From contig NZ_JHQR01000154.1 of the NCBI RefSeq assembly GCF_014843825.1, positions 1 to 42,414 on the forward strand: a stretch of DNA of 42,414 nt, given 5' to 3'. The DNA is from Mesorhizobium silamurunense. Lineage in GTDB: Bacteria > Pseudomonadota > Alphaproteobacteria > Rhizobiales > Rhizobiaceae. Shown in pieces: positions 1 to 8,657 of the stretch. Position 1 is the first letter of the stretch; every line of letters begins with the position of its first letter. Below the pieces are notes generated by a model. The model was given only the letters and a program-made list of their open reading frames with translations. It did not search any database and had not been told where the DNA came from. Made by a program: the position numbers and the translations under genes.

Positions 1-75
1 GGAAAGGAGAACATCGCTCGTCTCGCGCGGTCTGCATGCAATCAGCCTTCATTCAGTGTTGTCGCATCTCAATTC

Positions 76-90
76 GCAAAGGCCGTGCCA
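76..90 (-). promoter_or_regulatory. sigma-54 (-24/-12) promoter directed leftward out of the window
   Basis: Read on the minus strand this is TGGCACGGCCTTTGC, an exact fit to the RpoN consensus TGGCACG-N4-TTGC with GG and GC ten bases apart. Two NifA-type sites lie 70-115 bp upstream, the usual geometry. Transcription would start near position 63 and run out of the window, so the gene it serves is not visible. A short minus-strand reading frame could begin at one of several ATG codons between 10 and 52, but too little remains to name it. Confidence 0.75.
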
Positions 91-158
91 GCGCGGTCTA
101 CGCGCGATATGCGCATGATTAGGCTTTGAAAAATCTCCACCTGCCCAAGACGGCCGGT

Positions 159-174
159 TGTATTGAACCCGACA
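159..174. promoter_or_regulatory. NifA upstream activator site (proximal)
   Basis: TGT-N10-ACA, the NifA binding consensus, about 75 bp upstream of the -24 element of the leftward promoter at 76-90. A second identical-pattern site follows 29 bp further upstream. Either could occur by chance alone; two in tandem at the right distance from an exact -24/-12 element makes function likely. Confidence 0.65.
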
Positions 175-187
175 TGTTTTCTCCCTC

Positions 188-203
188 TGTCAGGTTTTGG
201 ACA
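188..203. promoter_or_regulatory. NifA upstream activator site (distal)
   Basis: A second TGT-N10-ACA motif, about 105 bp upstream of the -24 element at 76-90. Paired upstream sites with spacing near three helical turns are common at strong NifA promoters, which is established knowledge of nif regulation. Confidence 0.65.
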
Positions 204-669
204 TGCATCACGCGCCTCCCGTCGCCAAAAAAAGCGTGGCCACGGACGACTGAACATGTATTCGGGCTGAGGGACGAGCAGATGGACATTATGACTGCGT
301 TGTACCGCCAGGCTCGTCATCGATGTCCGCTTGACGCCACCTGTCGTGAGTTTCTTGCCGTTCTGGTCCCTGAGGCGGCAGAGGATCTCACCATTTGCGA
401 TTGCGAGGGGCCGCTCCATCCGAGCCTGTGCCCTGCCCTCTTACGGGCCGTTGAATTTTGCTGGCGACATAGGAGTGCTTCGACGAAGCCGGGCCAGCTG
501 CGGCTCGCGAATGCCGCCATCGTCAGATTGACGATGATAATGACGAAAAAGGCCAGGAAGAGTGCCGGCATCTGCCGCCCGGGGAACTCTCCGCACTTAC
601 TGCTTTGTGTCGTTATCTTCTGTGTCCCCTGTGCTCAGGCGCTACAGGGACGCCTGGTGCGAATGTGAG

Positions 670-965
670 CGGTGTCGGAATTGACCAGCCCAAAGACCGC
701 CCGCCCGGTCGCCACGCGGCTCGGCCGGGCCGACTGAAAACGCTGAGGATGCTGCTGTCCTTCGCCGCTACTGCTACCGTCCCAGGCGATGATAACGTGA
801 TGGATGCCATCGATTCCGGCCGACTACGGCCAAGAGCAAGACCGTCCCGACTCTTCGTTGAGGGCCCCGGCCACGGCAAGGTCATGGCGTTGTTCAGCAC
901 CAGCTGCCGTGAGCAAGAGATCTGATCGCGCGCATGCGAATGCCGCTACAGGTCCGAACTCGAGC
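670..965 (-). pseudogene. decayed universal-stress-protein fragment
   Basis: On the minus strand, pieces resembling a USP appear in different frames: a segment ending HDLAVAGALNEESGR (like the region before the SGRP/VLVVP turn), followed by IIAWDGSS, the ATP-binding start of the second USP domain, and then VATGRAVFGLVN. Frameshifts break the reading frame, so no full protein can be made. An intact tandem USP gene lies just downstream at 1271-2158. This could be a remnant of the USP gene often found near fix genes. Low to moderate confidence. Confidence 0.33.
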
Positions 966-1270
966 TGCCGCGCCGAAACGACTCTCCTTCTCGGCCTGAC
1001 GCCGCCCTGCGAAACCCTGGTTTTTTGACTGCATTGAAGAGCGCCTGTACCTCTGCGCGGCCGGTCTCCGCGTTGCGGAATCATCTCGGACCGAGCGGAA
1101 CCCCCGACAGCGCGCTAGAGAGGTCCGGGATGATCTCGGGCACGCGCCGATTGGCTGCGAGGAGCTTCGCGAAATTTCGCGCGTTTGCCGCGACCTTTCT
1201 TCGAATTGGCATCAGGATAGGTGACCCAGGAGAGTAGAGCTTCGAACAGCTCGGTGCTCCCTGGAACCAG
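966..1270. other. non-coding stretch, nothing recognised
   Basis: Only short unsupported reading frames on both strands, with no recognisable motif. It is probably decayed sequence between the USP remnant and the intact USP gene. Confidence 0.5.
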
Positions 1271-2158
1271 TCAGCGAGCCAAAAGCAGCGGCAATGGCGG
1301 TTTCCCAACTATCCATCTCGTGACACCGCCGAAGAGCCGCTCACGCAGCCGGCGGCTGCCATACGCGCCCATGACGATCATGTCTGCGGACCTGTCGATT
1401 GCGTGCTGCGCGAGCACCGTTGCCACCGGTTTACCGGCGCTCGGCAGCCGATCAACCGACACCTGAGCACCGTGCCGAGTAAGATAGGCAGCGATATCAG
1501 CTCCCGGATCGGCGCCGTTCCCGTTGCAAGTCGCCTTGGGATCGACCAGTGTGACACGAACTTCCTCAGCACGGGATAGCAGATCCAGCGCTTCCCGAAC
1601 CGCACGGGACGCCTCGACTCGCGAATCCCAGCCGACCAGCACGCGCCGCGGCGACAGTGTCGCCTCAGCGCCCTTTGGTACGACAAGCACTGGCTTTCCC
1701 GTGTCGAACAAGCTGCCGTTGATAACAAGAGGTCCGAGATTATTGTCATTGAGAAGTGCGGGGCCGACGATTGTCAGGTCGTTGCAGTGCGCCCGCTGTC
1801 GCACCGCGTCGCCAACGTCGGCCTCATCGCAGTAGTCTGTATCGACGTCAGAGCAAAGCCACATGCCTCTCAGCAGTTTCTGGATTTCCCTGGATGTTTT
1901 TTCCAGTCTGGCCATGTCCTCCGAAAATCTCTCGATCTGCCTATACCGTTTGTCCAGTCTGGCAATGGCGTGTGCGCGTTGTGTAGGCCACTCGGGGATG
2001 CCATCGCCCAGCGACGGAGACGGCATAACGAGCGGCGGAGGCGACATAATCAATACGGAAAGATACGCGCCGACCTCGGCACACAACCCGGCAACTGTTT
2101 TGACGTCCTTATCGGAGTGGTTAGAACCCGTCACACAGAGCACGCTTTTAAAACCCAT
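1271..2158 (-). CDS. tandem-domain universal stress protein
   Basis: A cytoplasmic protein of 295 residues made of two UspA folds. The N-terminal domain begins MGFKSVLCVTGSNHSDKDV. The second begins near VLVGWDSRVEASRAV and ends with the nucleotide-binding glycine motif GAYGSRRLRERLFGG-VT, so at least the second domain should bind ATP. USPs of this kind support survival under low oxygen and other stress; the exact role here is unknown. The ATG at 2158 was preferred to one ten codons upstream because the Usp fold starts there and an AGCAGG-like site precedes it. It follows the response regulator on the same strand, but a clear sigma-54 promoter (2210-2224) lies just upstream, so it is probably expressed with the nif genes in microaerobic nodules. 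Confidence 0.85.
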   Translation of the reverse strand: MGFKSVLCVTGSNHSDKDVKTVAGLCAEVGAYLSVLIMSPPPLVMPSPSLGDGIPEWPTQRAHAIARLDKRYRQIERFSEDMARLEKTSREIQKLLRGMWLCSDVDTDYCDEADVGDAVRQRAHCNDLTIVGPALLNDNNLGPLVINGSLFDTGKPVLVVPKGAEATLSPRRVLVGWDSRVEASRAVREALDLLSRAEEVRVTLVDPKATCNGNGADPGADIAAYLTRHGAQVSVDRLPSAGKPVATVLAQHAIDRSADMIVMGAYGSRRLRERLFGGVTRWIVGKPPLPLLLAR

Positions 2159-2209
2159 CTGACCTGCTTCTCTCTGAGTATGTCGCACCTGTAGGCGCGT
2201 TTCGAAGCC

Positions 2210-2224
2210 GCAAGAGTTGTGCCA
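2210..2224 (-). promoter_or_regulatory. sigma-54 promoter of the USP gene
   Basis: Minus-strand TGGCACAACTCTTGC, with GG and GC exactly ten bases apart; the start codon of the stress protein gene is about 50 bp downstream. I found no TGT-N10-ACA site in the 200 bp upstream, so the activator is uncertain: NifA acting through a poor site, or another enhancer-binding protein. Confidence 0.65.
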
Positions 2225-2264
2225 CTCCTCCTCTCCGTCGTGCTCAGGGCCAACGGTTCGCTCT

Positions 2265-2969
2265 TTAGCCGTCCGGCCTGTCGAGCGAGTAGCCGGCCGA
2301 TCTGACGGTGCGAATGACGCTGCCGGGCGAGGCCGTCTTCAGTGCCTTTCTGATCCGGCTGATATGGACGTCGACGGTGCGTGGTCCGATATGGATATTG
2401 TTCGGCCAGGCTGCGGCGATCAGATCGTCCCGGCTGAAGACCTTGCCGGGAGCCTCAAGAAAATGCCGCAGCATGTTGAACTCGATTGGTCCCAGATGGA
2501 TGTCGTGGCCATTGCCACGAACCCGGTGGGCGTCGACCCTCATTTCAAGGTCGCCACAGGAGAGCCAGCCGCCGTTTTCAACCCCATTCGAACCCCGCTT
2601 CGTCAGCGCCAGCTTCGTGCGTAGGCAGTCGAGCAGCTTGGCCGGCGCGATCGGCCGCACAAAGCTCTCGTCGATGCCTGCCTTCAAAAGATCGAGGTGC
2701 TGGCTCTCGGCGCCGGGCGCGATCAAGGCGATAACGGGCAGGCCACCGGTCCGCGGCTCCTGCTTGAGCCGGGCGCAGATTGCGGACCCGGTTATCCTTG
2801 CTGGCCCACAGTCCAGCACCACGGCCTGGAATTCCCGTTCGTCGGTCAATGAAAGCGCTTCCTTCGCGCCGCCTGCCGGCTGACTGGCGAAGCCGTCCAC
2901 CTCCAGTATGTGGCTGAGGAACAGATAGAACTCGACATCTTGCGAACAGATGAGGACGAGTGGCTTCAT
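2265..2969 (-). CDS. OmpR/PhoB-family response regulator with atypical receiver
   Basis: About 234 residues: an N-terminal receiver domain followed by a C-terminal winged helix (GPIEFNMLRHFLEAPGKVFSR, then the recognition region RTVDVHISRIRKAL and the wing VRSAGYSL), so a DNA-binding transcription factor. The phosphate acceptor appears kept (VVLDCG, about residue 52). The usual acidic pair near the N-terminus is replaced by the sequence SQD and the conserved Lys-Pro late in the domain reads RPI, so phosphorylation may be weak or absent. No sensor kinase is adjacent. A longer start at 3050 has a better ribosome site (AAGGGG) and would add 27 residues; 2969 is chosen because the receiver fold begins there. 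Position directly after the nif operon suggests co-transcription with it. Confidence 0.8.
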   Translation of the reverse strand: MKPLVLICSQDVEFYLFLSHILEVDGFASQPAGGAKEALSLTDEREFQAVVLDCGPARITGSAICARLKQEPRTGGLPVIALIAPGAESQHLDLLKAGIDESFVRPIAPAKLLDCLRTKLALTKRGSNGVENGGWLSCGDLEMRVDAHRVRGNGHDIHLGPIEFNMLRHFLEAPGKVFSRDDLIAAAWPNNIHIGPRTVDVHISRIRKALKTASPGSVIRTVRSAGYSLDRPDG

Positions 2970-3077
2970 CAGCGCTACCCCAAGAACCGCATCTGCCTGG
3001 ACCGGGTGGGCTGCGTGGGCTGGCCCTTGCAGCTCCTCAAGGCCTGACATGATCCCCTTGCTCGAAAATCGGTTTCA

Positions 3078-3557
3078 TTACGCCCGTGCCATGTCGGGGT
3101 AGGCTTCGATGGCTGCGAGCGCATCGTCGACCAGTCTCGTACCGGCCTCGGCGAGTTTCCGGTATGTCTCGAAGCCGAACCGGTGGACATCGCGCAGGGT
3201 CTTCGACAGAACGACCAACCGCCCGGACGTGAACAGCACGCGCCCGAAGCCCTCATGGCTCATCTCCATCATCGGCGATGCCATGAGGCCGGAGCGCTCC
3301 TCGATCGCAAGCCCGACGGCGGTGTAAAACATGTCGAGCCTCCACAGCACGTCCGGATCGGGATCGCCGATGATCGGGATCGCACGGCGCTGTTGCTTGG
3401 TGATAATGAAGTCGGCCAGCAGCTCGGCGTCAGCTTTGCCTTCCCATGATCCGTAGGAATCCTGAGCACGGATCAGCCGCACGAGGCATTTGACGAACGG
3501 GGTGGCAAGGGCCGCCTCGTCCTCGGTGACAGCAGCGCTAGCCGCGGCATCTGACAT
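3078..3557 (-). CDS. NifX-associated nitrogen fixation protein (DUF269)
   Basis: 159 residues, matching the usual length of the DUF269 family that follows nifX in most diazotrophs. Features that fit are the central [18 protein letters not shown] and the mid-protein stretch [30 protein letters not shown], both of which I recall as family signatures. The function is not settled; it is thought to assist FeMo-cofactor traffic. The gene starts 18 bp after the nifX stop with a GGGGAGAAGG ribosome site and is part of the same leftward transcript. Confidence 0.9.
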   Translation of the reverse strand: MSDAAASAAVTEDEAALATPFVKCLVRLIRAQDSYGSWEGKADAELLADFIITKQQRRAIPIIGDPDPDVLWRLDMFYTAVGLAIEERSGLMASPMMEMSHEGFGRVLFTSGRLVVLSKTLRDVHRFGFETYRKLAEAGTRLVDDALAAIEAYPDMARA

Positions 3558-3575
3558 TTCGCCTTCTCCCCAATT

Positions 3576-4073
3576 TCAGTCCTCGTCGTCGAAGGACGGT
3601 TTCTTTTCGGCGACGCCTGCCTCTGCCAGCACTTTGCGCAGCCAGGGCGGAGGACATGTCCTGAGCATCATCTGCGTACGCAACAGCACCTCCTGGATGG
3701 TTTGGGGCTGCTGCACCTTGATCGGGTGGATTTTTGCCGAAACAACCTTGGCCGCCGAAGGTCCGCCGATCGCCAGACAAAACAGGAGATGGCAGCCCTT
3801 TAGCGCCTCGACCTTCGGCGTGATGCGGTCATCGCCCTCGATCCGATGCTTCCCGTTCTCATCGGAAACGTCATCGAAGGCCAAGGCTTCCACGAGATGC
3901 CACTCCTCGCGCGTCATGTCGTAGACAGCGAAGCGTCTGGCCGACCCGAAATGGGCATTGAGGTCCTTCATGTCCTGCGTGGCGATGGCTACGCGCAATA
4001 CGCCTGCTCGTCTTTCCGGCATCGGTGCGTGAACCTCGTCAGTGACGAGTGAGAGGCGACGAACGGGGCCCAT
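3576..4073 (-). CDS. nifX: nitrogenase cofactor carrier protein NifX
   Basis: 165 residues. NifX binds NifB-co and the VK-cluster precursor and passes them during FeMo-co assembly on NifEN. The dinitrogenase iron-molybdenum cofactor domain is visible as RVAIATQDMKDLNAHFGSARRF, followed by the core strand GCHLLFCLAIGGPSAAKVV. The ATG at 4073 lies 35 bp inside the 3' end of nifN, indicating translational coupling. Much longer upstream starts in this frame would only read nifN out of frame and are rejected. The C-terminal tail (KKPSFDDED) is acidic. Confidence 0.93.
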   Translation of the reverse strand: MGPVRRLSLVTDEVHAPMPERRAGVLRVAIATQDMKDLNAHFGSARRFAVYDMTREEWHLVEALAFDDVSDENGKHRIEGDDRITPKVEALKGCHLLFCLAIGGPSAAKVVSAKIHPIKVQQPQTIQEVLLRTQMMLRTCPPPWLRKVLAEAGVAEKKPSFDDED

Positions 4074-5421
4074 CTGGGGTTTCTCGCTTGCGGAGGGGAT
4101 CAAGTTCTTCAGGTGTCGGCGCCTGCCGGTAAGCCTGGAAAATGTTGGCAACCTCGAAGACCAGGTCGCGGGTGCCCTGATAGAGGATTGTGAGCTTGTG
4201 CTGGCTGCCAAGCCGGTCGAAGGTCGGGAAGCCGACGCGCATGAGCGGAATGCCAAGGCGCTGCGCCGCTTGGCGGCCGTGGGAATGAGTGACGAGAAGA
4301 TCGGCGCTCGCCGCAAGAGTCTCCAGATCGCCGAGATCACCGATCTGAACCGACTCCGCCGGTACTTTTTCCAGAATTTTCGACATATCGGTCGTGGCGA
4401 CGGCCGCCGCGATTTCGGAGCCCATGCCGGTGAAGAACGTCGCGAGTTGGTAGAGTTGGTCTGGTTCAGCAGCAATCGCAATTTTCTTGCCTCCGAAATG
4501 GAAATGTCCGTCGAGCAACGCATCCTGCAATTGCGCCCGGCGCCGGCGCACCCCGGCCGGCACCGACGCACCCGAAATCTCGGACAGCAGCGAGACGAAC
4601 CGATCGGCGCTCTTCAATCCGGTCAGCGACTGGAAAAGCACGTAAGGCACGCCGGTCAATTTCTGCAGCACCTCGGCGGGGCGGCGCATATGCTCGCCGA
4701 TGGCGACGCAGTGCTCGGCCGTGCCAAGCTCGCGGATATCTTCGACGCTGGTGCCGCCATAAGTGGTCGTGACCCAGCGGTCGGGCACAGTACCGTCGAG
4801 CGAGCCGGAGAGGTCCGGCACTATCACGGGCTCAAGCCCAAAGCTTTCAACCATCTCACGCAAATGCTCGATGTCAGCCACGGTGAGGTTCCAGCCGGGC
4901 AGGATTGCGATCTTCTTCGACTGCCGCACCTGCTCGCCAGGGCGTGTAATGCCTTCGATCATCGCGGTGACAGCCTTGGCCCAGCCCTGTTCGATCGCGC
5001 CGTCGAAATCCGGCGTGTTGGCCAGCACGATCTCCGTACCCGCGATTTCTTCCGCACGCTTCAGCTTGATGTCGGCGATGTCTCTTGCGCAATCTTCGCC
5101 ACGGGTTTCCACGAGTGCGGTCGTGCAGATCCCGATCAGCTTTGGCTTTGTGCGGACCTTGAGGTTGAGGATCGCCTCTTCCAGATTGTCCGCCCCGCCG
5201 AGGATCGTCGTCACTTCGTCCATCGCCGTTGTCTGCAGGGGGATCGCTTCCTTGAAATGCCGCACGAAGAGCACGAGCGCGAAGCTGGTGCAGCCTTGGC
5301 TGCCGTGGAACAGCGGCATCGCACCGTCGACCCCAAGAAAGGCGAAGGCAGCGCCCAGCGGTTGCGAGGATTTCAGCGGATTGACCGCCGATGATTTGGT
5401 CTGGGGAAGGATGCGCGCCAT
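4039..5421 (-). CDS. nifN: nitrogenase FeMo-cofactor scaffold subunit NifN
   Basis: 460 residues, usual length. NifN is the beta-like partner of NifE in the NifEN scaffold on which NifB-co matures to FeMo-co. Typical features are NPLKSSQPLGAAFAFLG near the N-terminus and PLFHGSQGCTSF, which is related to the P-cluster region of NifK, then a CTTALVETRGED segment. A GAGGA ribosome site precedes the ATG. It starts 9 bp after the nifE stop and overlaps nifX at its 3' end, so E, N and X are one translational unit. Confidence 0.96.
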   Translation of the reverse strand: MARILPQTKSSAVNPLKSSQPLGAAFAFLGVDGAMPLFHGSQGCTSFALVLFVRHFKEAIPLQTTAMDEVTTILGGADNLEEAILNLKVRTKPKLIGICTTALVETRGEDCARDIADIKLKRAEEIAGTEIVLANTPDFDGAIEQGWAKAVTAMIEGITRPGEQVRQSKKIAILPGWNLTVADIEHLREMVESFGLEPVIVPDLSGSLDGTVPDRWVTTTYGGTSVEDIRELGTAEHCVAIGEHMRRPAEVLQKLTGVPYVLFQSLTGLKSADRFVSLLSEISGASVPAGVRRRRAQLQDALLDGHFHFGGKKIAIAAEPDQLYQLATFFTGMGSEIAAAVATTDMSKILEKVPAESVQIGDLGDLETLAASADLLVTHSHGRQAAQRLGIPLMRVGFPTFDRLGSQHKLTILYQGTRDLVFEVANIFQAYRQAPTPEELDPLRKRETPDGPRSSPLTRH

Positions 5422-5430
5422 CGGCTTTCC

Positions 5431-6921
5431 TCAACACTCGCCGAAGTCGTCGGCCGTCATGCCGGCGAATTTCTTCAAAGCGTGCACGGTCGCTGTCTCG
5501 CTCGTTGTGCTCGGCGGTTCGTCCTTCATGGCAGACTGGCAATCCCACGGTGCCGGCTCGCGTACCTGGCGCCAGATCGGGTTGTGAATGGCAAGGTCGA
5601 TCTGGCGTACGAGTTCCACCATGCCGTCATAGCCGGCATAAGGATGTTGGCGCTCCTGGTTGATGTCGAGCCAGGGTGTCTTGGCCTTCAGCGCGATGAA
5701 TTGCGTGCGCCCGCCCGACAGCATGATGTCGGCCTTGTGTTCTGAGAGCATGGCGTAAAGCTCGCGCGGTGCCATCTGCTCGAACATGTGGTTGTCGTCC
5801 TTGAGGAGCTGTTTGATGCGCTCCTTGTCTTCGACTGTGGATTTCTTGACTGAGGTGCCGACGATCTCCATGCCGATCTCCATCAGCGCGTGGACGACCG
5901 ACCAGGACTTGACACCGCCTGTGTTGAGCAGCACGCGCTTGCCTTGGAGCCGCCGCCTGTAAGCATCGAGCTTCTTCCACGCAATCGCCTCCTCCTCTGC
6001 GATCAGCGTCTCTGTGCGGTCGAGGATCTCCGGATCGGCACCCTTCTTCACGAGCAGCTCAGCTATGTTCCGGAGTGCTTCCGAGGTGTCGGTGATGCCG
6101 TAGAAGGAGCCCTCGAAGAACGGGATGTCCCAGCGCTCCTCCATCTTGCGGGCCAGATTGATGAGCGCGGTCGAGCACACCATCATAGCCGCCCGGGCGC
6201 GGTGCGCGGAGGCAACGTCGAGGTAGCGCGCATCGCCCGGCATGCAGGCGCGCACCCGGATCCCGAGCCGATCAAGGAGCGGCTTCACCAGCCAGAACTC
6301 GCCGGAGAGGTTGAATTCGCCAAGGATGTTGACGTCGTGGGGCCCGGCGTCGTCGGGTTCCACCGTGCCGATGACATGGTCGAGCAACGCCTCGCTGGCG
6401 AGCTTGTTGCCGAGGTTCTTGGAGCCGGCCAAGCCAGGCGAATTGACCGGCACCACGGCCAAGCCGAATTTTTCGGCCGCGCGCTTGCAGACTGCCTCGA
6501 TGTCGTCGCCGATCAGCGCCGTCACGCAGGTCGAATAGACGAAGATCGCTGGCGGCGCATATGCTTTCTTGATCTCGCGGATCGCCTTGAAAAGCTTCCG
6601 CTCGCCCTGCCCCATCACCACGTCGAGTTCGCTGAGATCGGTCGTGAAGCTTGTGCGCCACAGCGTTGCCCCGGACGAAGCTGCGCCGCGGTTGTCCCAG
6701 GAATTGCCCTCGCAGGCGAGCGGCGCATGGACCAGGTGCGCGACGTCGGTGATCGGCTGCAGCACGATCTTGGCGCCATCAAAGGCGCAGCCGCCGGCCG
6801 CCGCCCCCGGCGTCAGCGGCTTCGAGCAGCCCTCTTTGCGCGCCTTGGCATCCTTGCCGCGGTTCTTATCGCAGGCGGGCTCGTTGAAGACATCCTGGAT
6901 TTTGGCACTGAGCGAGGACAT
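5431..6921 (-). CDS. nifE: nitrogenase FeMo-cofactor scaffold subunit NifE
   Basis: 496 residues. NifE is the alpha-like subunit of the NifEN cofactor scaffold, related to NifD. The N-terminus has the cysteine-rich insertion (EPACDKNRG, KEGCSKPLTPGAAAGGCAFDG) followed by HAPLACEGNSWDNRG, all diagnostic of NifE. An ATG at 6921 with GGAG nine bases upstream was chosen over an in-frame TTG five codons earlier. It lies 62 bp downstream of nifK in the same transcript. Confidence 0.96.
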   Translation of the reverse strand: MSSLSAKIQDVFNEPACDKNRGKDAKARKEGCSKPLTPGAAAGGCAFDGAKIVLQPITDVAHLVHAPLACEGNSWDNRGAASSGATLWRTSFTTDLSELDVVMGQGERKLFKAIREIKKAYAPPAIFVYSTCVTALIGDDIEAVCKRAAEKFGLAVVPVNSPGLAGSKNLGNKLASEALLDHVIGTVEPDDAGPHDVNILGEFNLSGEFWLVKPLLDRLGIRVRACMPGDARYLDVASAHRARAAMMVCSTALINLARKMEERWDIPFFEGSFYGITDTSEALRNIAELLVKKGADPEILDRTETLIAEEEAIAWKKLDAYRRRLQGKRVLLNTGGVKSWSVVHALMEIGMEIVGTSVKKSTVEDKERIKQLLKDDNHMFEQMAPRELYAMLSEHKADIMLSGGRTQFIALKAKTPWLDINQERQHPYAGYDGMVELVRQIDLAIHNPIWRQVREPAPWDCQSAMKDEPPSTTSETATVHALKKFAGMTADDFGEC

Positions 6922-6983
6922 TACGTCGGTCTCCAAAGACCATTGGGGGACGGATGGCGTCGGCGAAAAGCCGGCCGCCGCTG

Positions 6984-8525
6984 CTAGCGGGTGAGGTCAT
7001 AAGAATAGTCCGTCACGCCCGTCTCGCTCGTCTCGCGATCGAGCTTGTCGAAGATCTTGTCGAGGATCGTCGTCAGGACGCGCAGCCCGCCTTGGTAGCC
7101 CATGAGCGGAAAGCGATGGTGATGGTGCCGGTCGAAGATCGGAAACATCAGCCGGATCAGCGGCGTGCCGGTGTCGCGCTCCAGATACTTACCATAGGAA
7201 TTGCCGATTAGCAGGTCCACCGGCTCGGTGAAGAGCAGCGAGCGCATCGCCCACAGGTCCTTGCCCGCCCAGACCTGAGCATCCTTTCCGAAGGGCGAGG
7301 ATGCAAGCAGTTCCTTCATCTCGGCTTCCCATGCCGAGCTGCCGTTGGTGGCGAGGCAATGGGTCGGCTCGCCGCCGGTCTCCATGACGAAGCGGGCCAT
7401 GGCGTAGACGAAGTCCGGATCCCCATAGATCGCGTATTTCTTGCCATGCAGCCAGGACTGGCTGTCCGCCATGGCGTCAATCAGTCGGCCGCGCTCCAGG
7501 CGAATTGTCTCGGGGATTTCCTTGCCGGAGATCGCCGAGACCTTCATCAGGAATTCGTCGGTCGCCTGGACGCCGAGCGGGTAATGGAACGAGGCCGTCG
7601 CCTGCCCGACTTGGTCGCAATATTCCAGCGTTTTTCGGGTGTTGTAGTACTGCAGCGAAAGTGTCGCCTCGGCGTTGAGTGCCTGCTTCACGTCTTCGAT
7701 CTTCGTACCGCCGTCATACATGCGGTATTCGCCGTCCGACGGCGTGTCGAACTGGTCAGAGGCGTCCTGGATGAAAGTGTAGGACACGCCCATCAGATCG
7801 AGCAGGCGTTTGAGTTCCCGGTTGTTGCCGACGCAGAAGCCGTCGAAACCCGGAATGATATTGATGGTTCCCCTGGCTTGCGTGCGCTCCTGGCCTTTCC
7901 AGAAGTGCTCCAGAATGCCCTTGACCATGCCGTCATAGCCGTCGACATGGCTGCCGACGAAGGCCGGCGTGTGGGCAAAGGGCACGTCGAAGTCGCGCGG
8001 GACCGAGTTTTCGTCCTTGGCGTTCTCGATGAAGCTGTGCAGGTCGTCGCCAATGACCTCCGCCATACAAGTGGTCGAGACAGCGATCATCTTCGGGTCG
8101 TAGAGTTGGTAGGTGTTGGCGAGCCCATCGACCATGTTCTTCAGGCCGCCGAACACTGCCGCATCCTCGGTCATCGAGGAGGAAACAGCCGAAGCAGGCT
8201 CCTTGAAATGGCGCGATAGGTGCGAGCGGTAATAGGCCACGCAGCCCTGGCTGCCGTGGACGAAGGACATGGTTCGCTCGAAGCCCGCGGCAGCGAAGAC
8301 CGCGCCGAGAGGCTGGCAGGCCTTGGCAGGGTTCACGACGAGCGCTTCGCGGGCGAGGTTCTTTTCGCGGTATTGCCACGTTTTGGTGAATTCGCGTTGA
8401 TCGGTAACGATCTGATCGGTGTGCGGACATTCGAAATTCAGCTTCTTCTCGGCAAGCATCTCCCTGTATTCCGGCTCACGGAACAGGGGGGCGTGGTCGA
8501 GAACTTTTTCAGCCGACTGCGGCAT
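6984..8525 (-). CDS. nifK: nitrogenase MoFe protein beta chain NifK
   Basis: 513 residues, usual length. It forms the alpha2-beta2 MoFe protein with NifD; each alpha-beta pair shares a P-cluster. The P-cluster ligand regions are visible: [37 protein letters not shown] and [14 protein letters not shown]. An AGAGGT ribosome site precedes the ATG. A 132-bp gap separates it from nifD, containing a stem-loop at 8624-8639. Confidence 0.98.
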   Translation of the reverse strand: MPQSAEKVLDHAPLFREPEYREMLAEKKLNFECPHTDQIVTDQREFTKTWQYREKNLAREALVVNPAKACQPLGAVFAAAGFERTMSFVHGSQGCVAYYRSHLSRHFKEPASAVSSSMTEDAAVFGGLKNMVDGLANTYQLYDPKMIAVSTTCMAEVIGDDLHSFIENAKDENSVPRDFDVPFAHTPAFVGSHVDGYDGMVKGILEHFWKGQERTQARGTINIIPGFDGFCVGNNRELKRLLDLMGVSYTFIQDASDQFDTPSDGEYRMYDGGTKIEDVKQALNAEATLSLQYYNTRKTLEYCDQVGQATASFHYPLGVQATDEFLMKVSAISGKEIPETIRLERGRLIDAMADSQSWLHGKKYAIYGDPDFVYAMARFVMETGGEPTHCLATNGSSAWEAEMKELLASSPFGKDAQVWAGKDLWAMRSLLFTEPVDLLIGNSYGKYLERDTGTPLIRLMFPIFDRHHHHRFPLMGYQGGLRVLTTILDKIFDKLDRETSETGVTDYSYDLTR

Positions 8526-8623
8526 GTGTGGTTACCTCTTTCATCTGGCCGCGCCATACGGCAGCTCAGGGACGTCGAGACGTTTCAGGTCTCCCGCGGA
8601 GCACGCGGTCGCGGGCGTTCGTC

Positions 8624-8639
8624 GTCTCCCTGGGGAGAC
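8624..8639. other. stem-loop in the nifD-nifK gap
   Basis: A perfect inverted repeat GTCTCCC-TG-GGGAGAC in the 132-bp spacer between nifD and nifK. There is no following T-run in the direction of transcription, so it looks more like an RNA-stability or processing element than a terminator. Function inferred only from position. Confidence 0.45.
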
Positions 8640-8657
8640 TAGGCTAAGGTCAGGTGT

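Larger units (their letters stand above)
120..571 (-). pseudogene. decayed fixH-like gene
   Basis: The minus strand begins at 571 with a hydrophobic segment containing VNLTMAAFASRSWPG, which resembles the transmembrane and following region of FixH (VNxxMAxFAxxSWTGLVV). It is followed by a degraded stretch ending GHRLGWSG, then in another frame by IANGEILCRLRDQNGKKL, which looks like the FixH periplasmic beta-strand repeat. Frames change at least once and no intact reading frame spans the match. FixH belongs to the fixGHIS operon for maturation of the cbb3 oxidase. Assigned from remembered family sequence without an alignment, so moderate confidence. The NifA sites at 159-203 lie inside this remnant. 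Confidence 0.42.

Noticed and set aside
126..668. A 180-codon plus-strand gene
   Set aside because: No family character, and it runs antisense to fixH-like remnants and over NifA sites.
4042..5394. A 450-codon open frame on the plus strand opposite nifN
   Set aside because: It is the antisense of a certain nif gene in GC-rich DNA; no domain or ribosome site.
5890..6987. A 365-codon plus-strand frame opposite nifE
   Set aside because: Antisense shadow of nifE with low-complexity Arg/Ala-rich composition.
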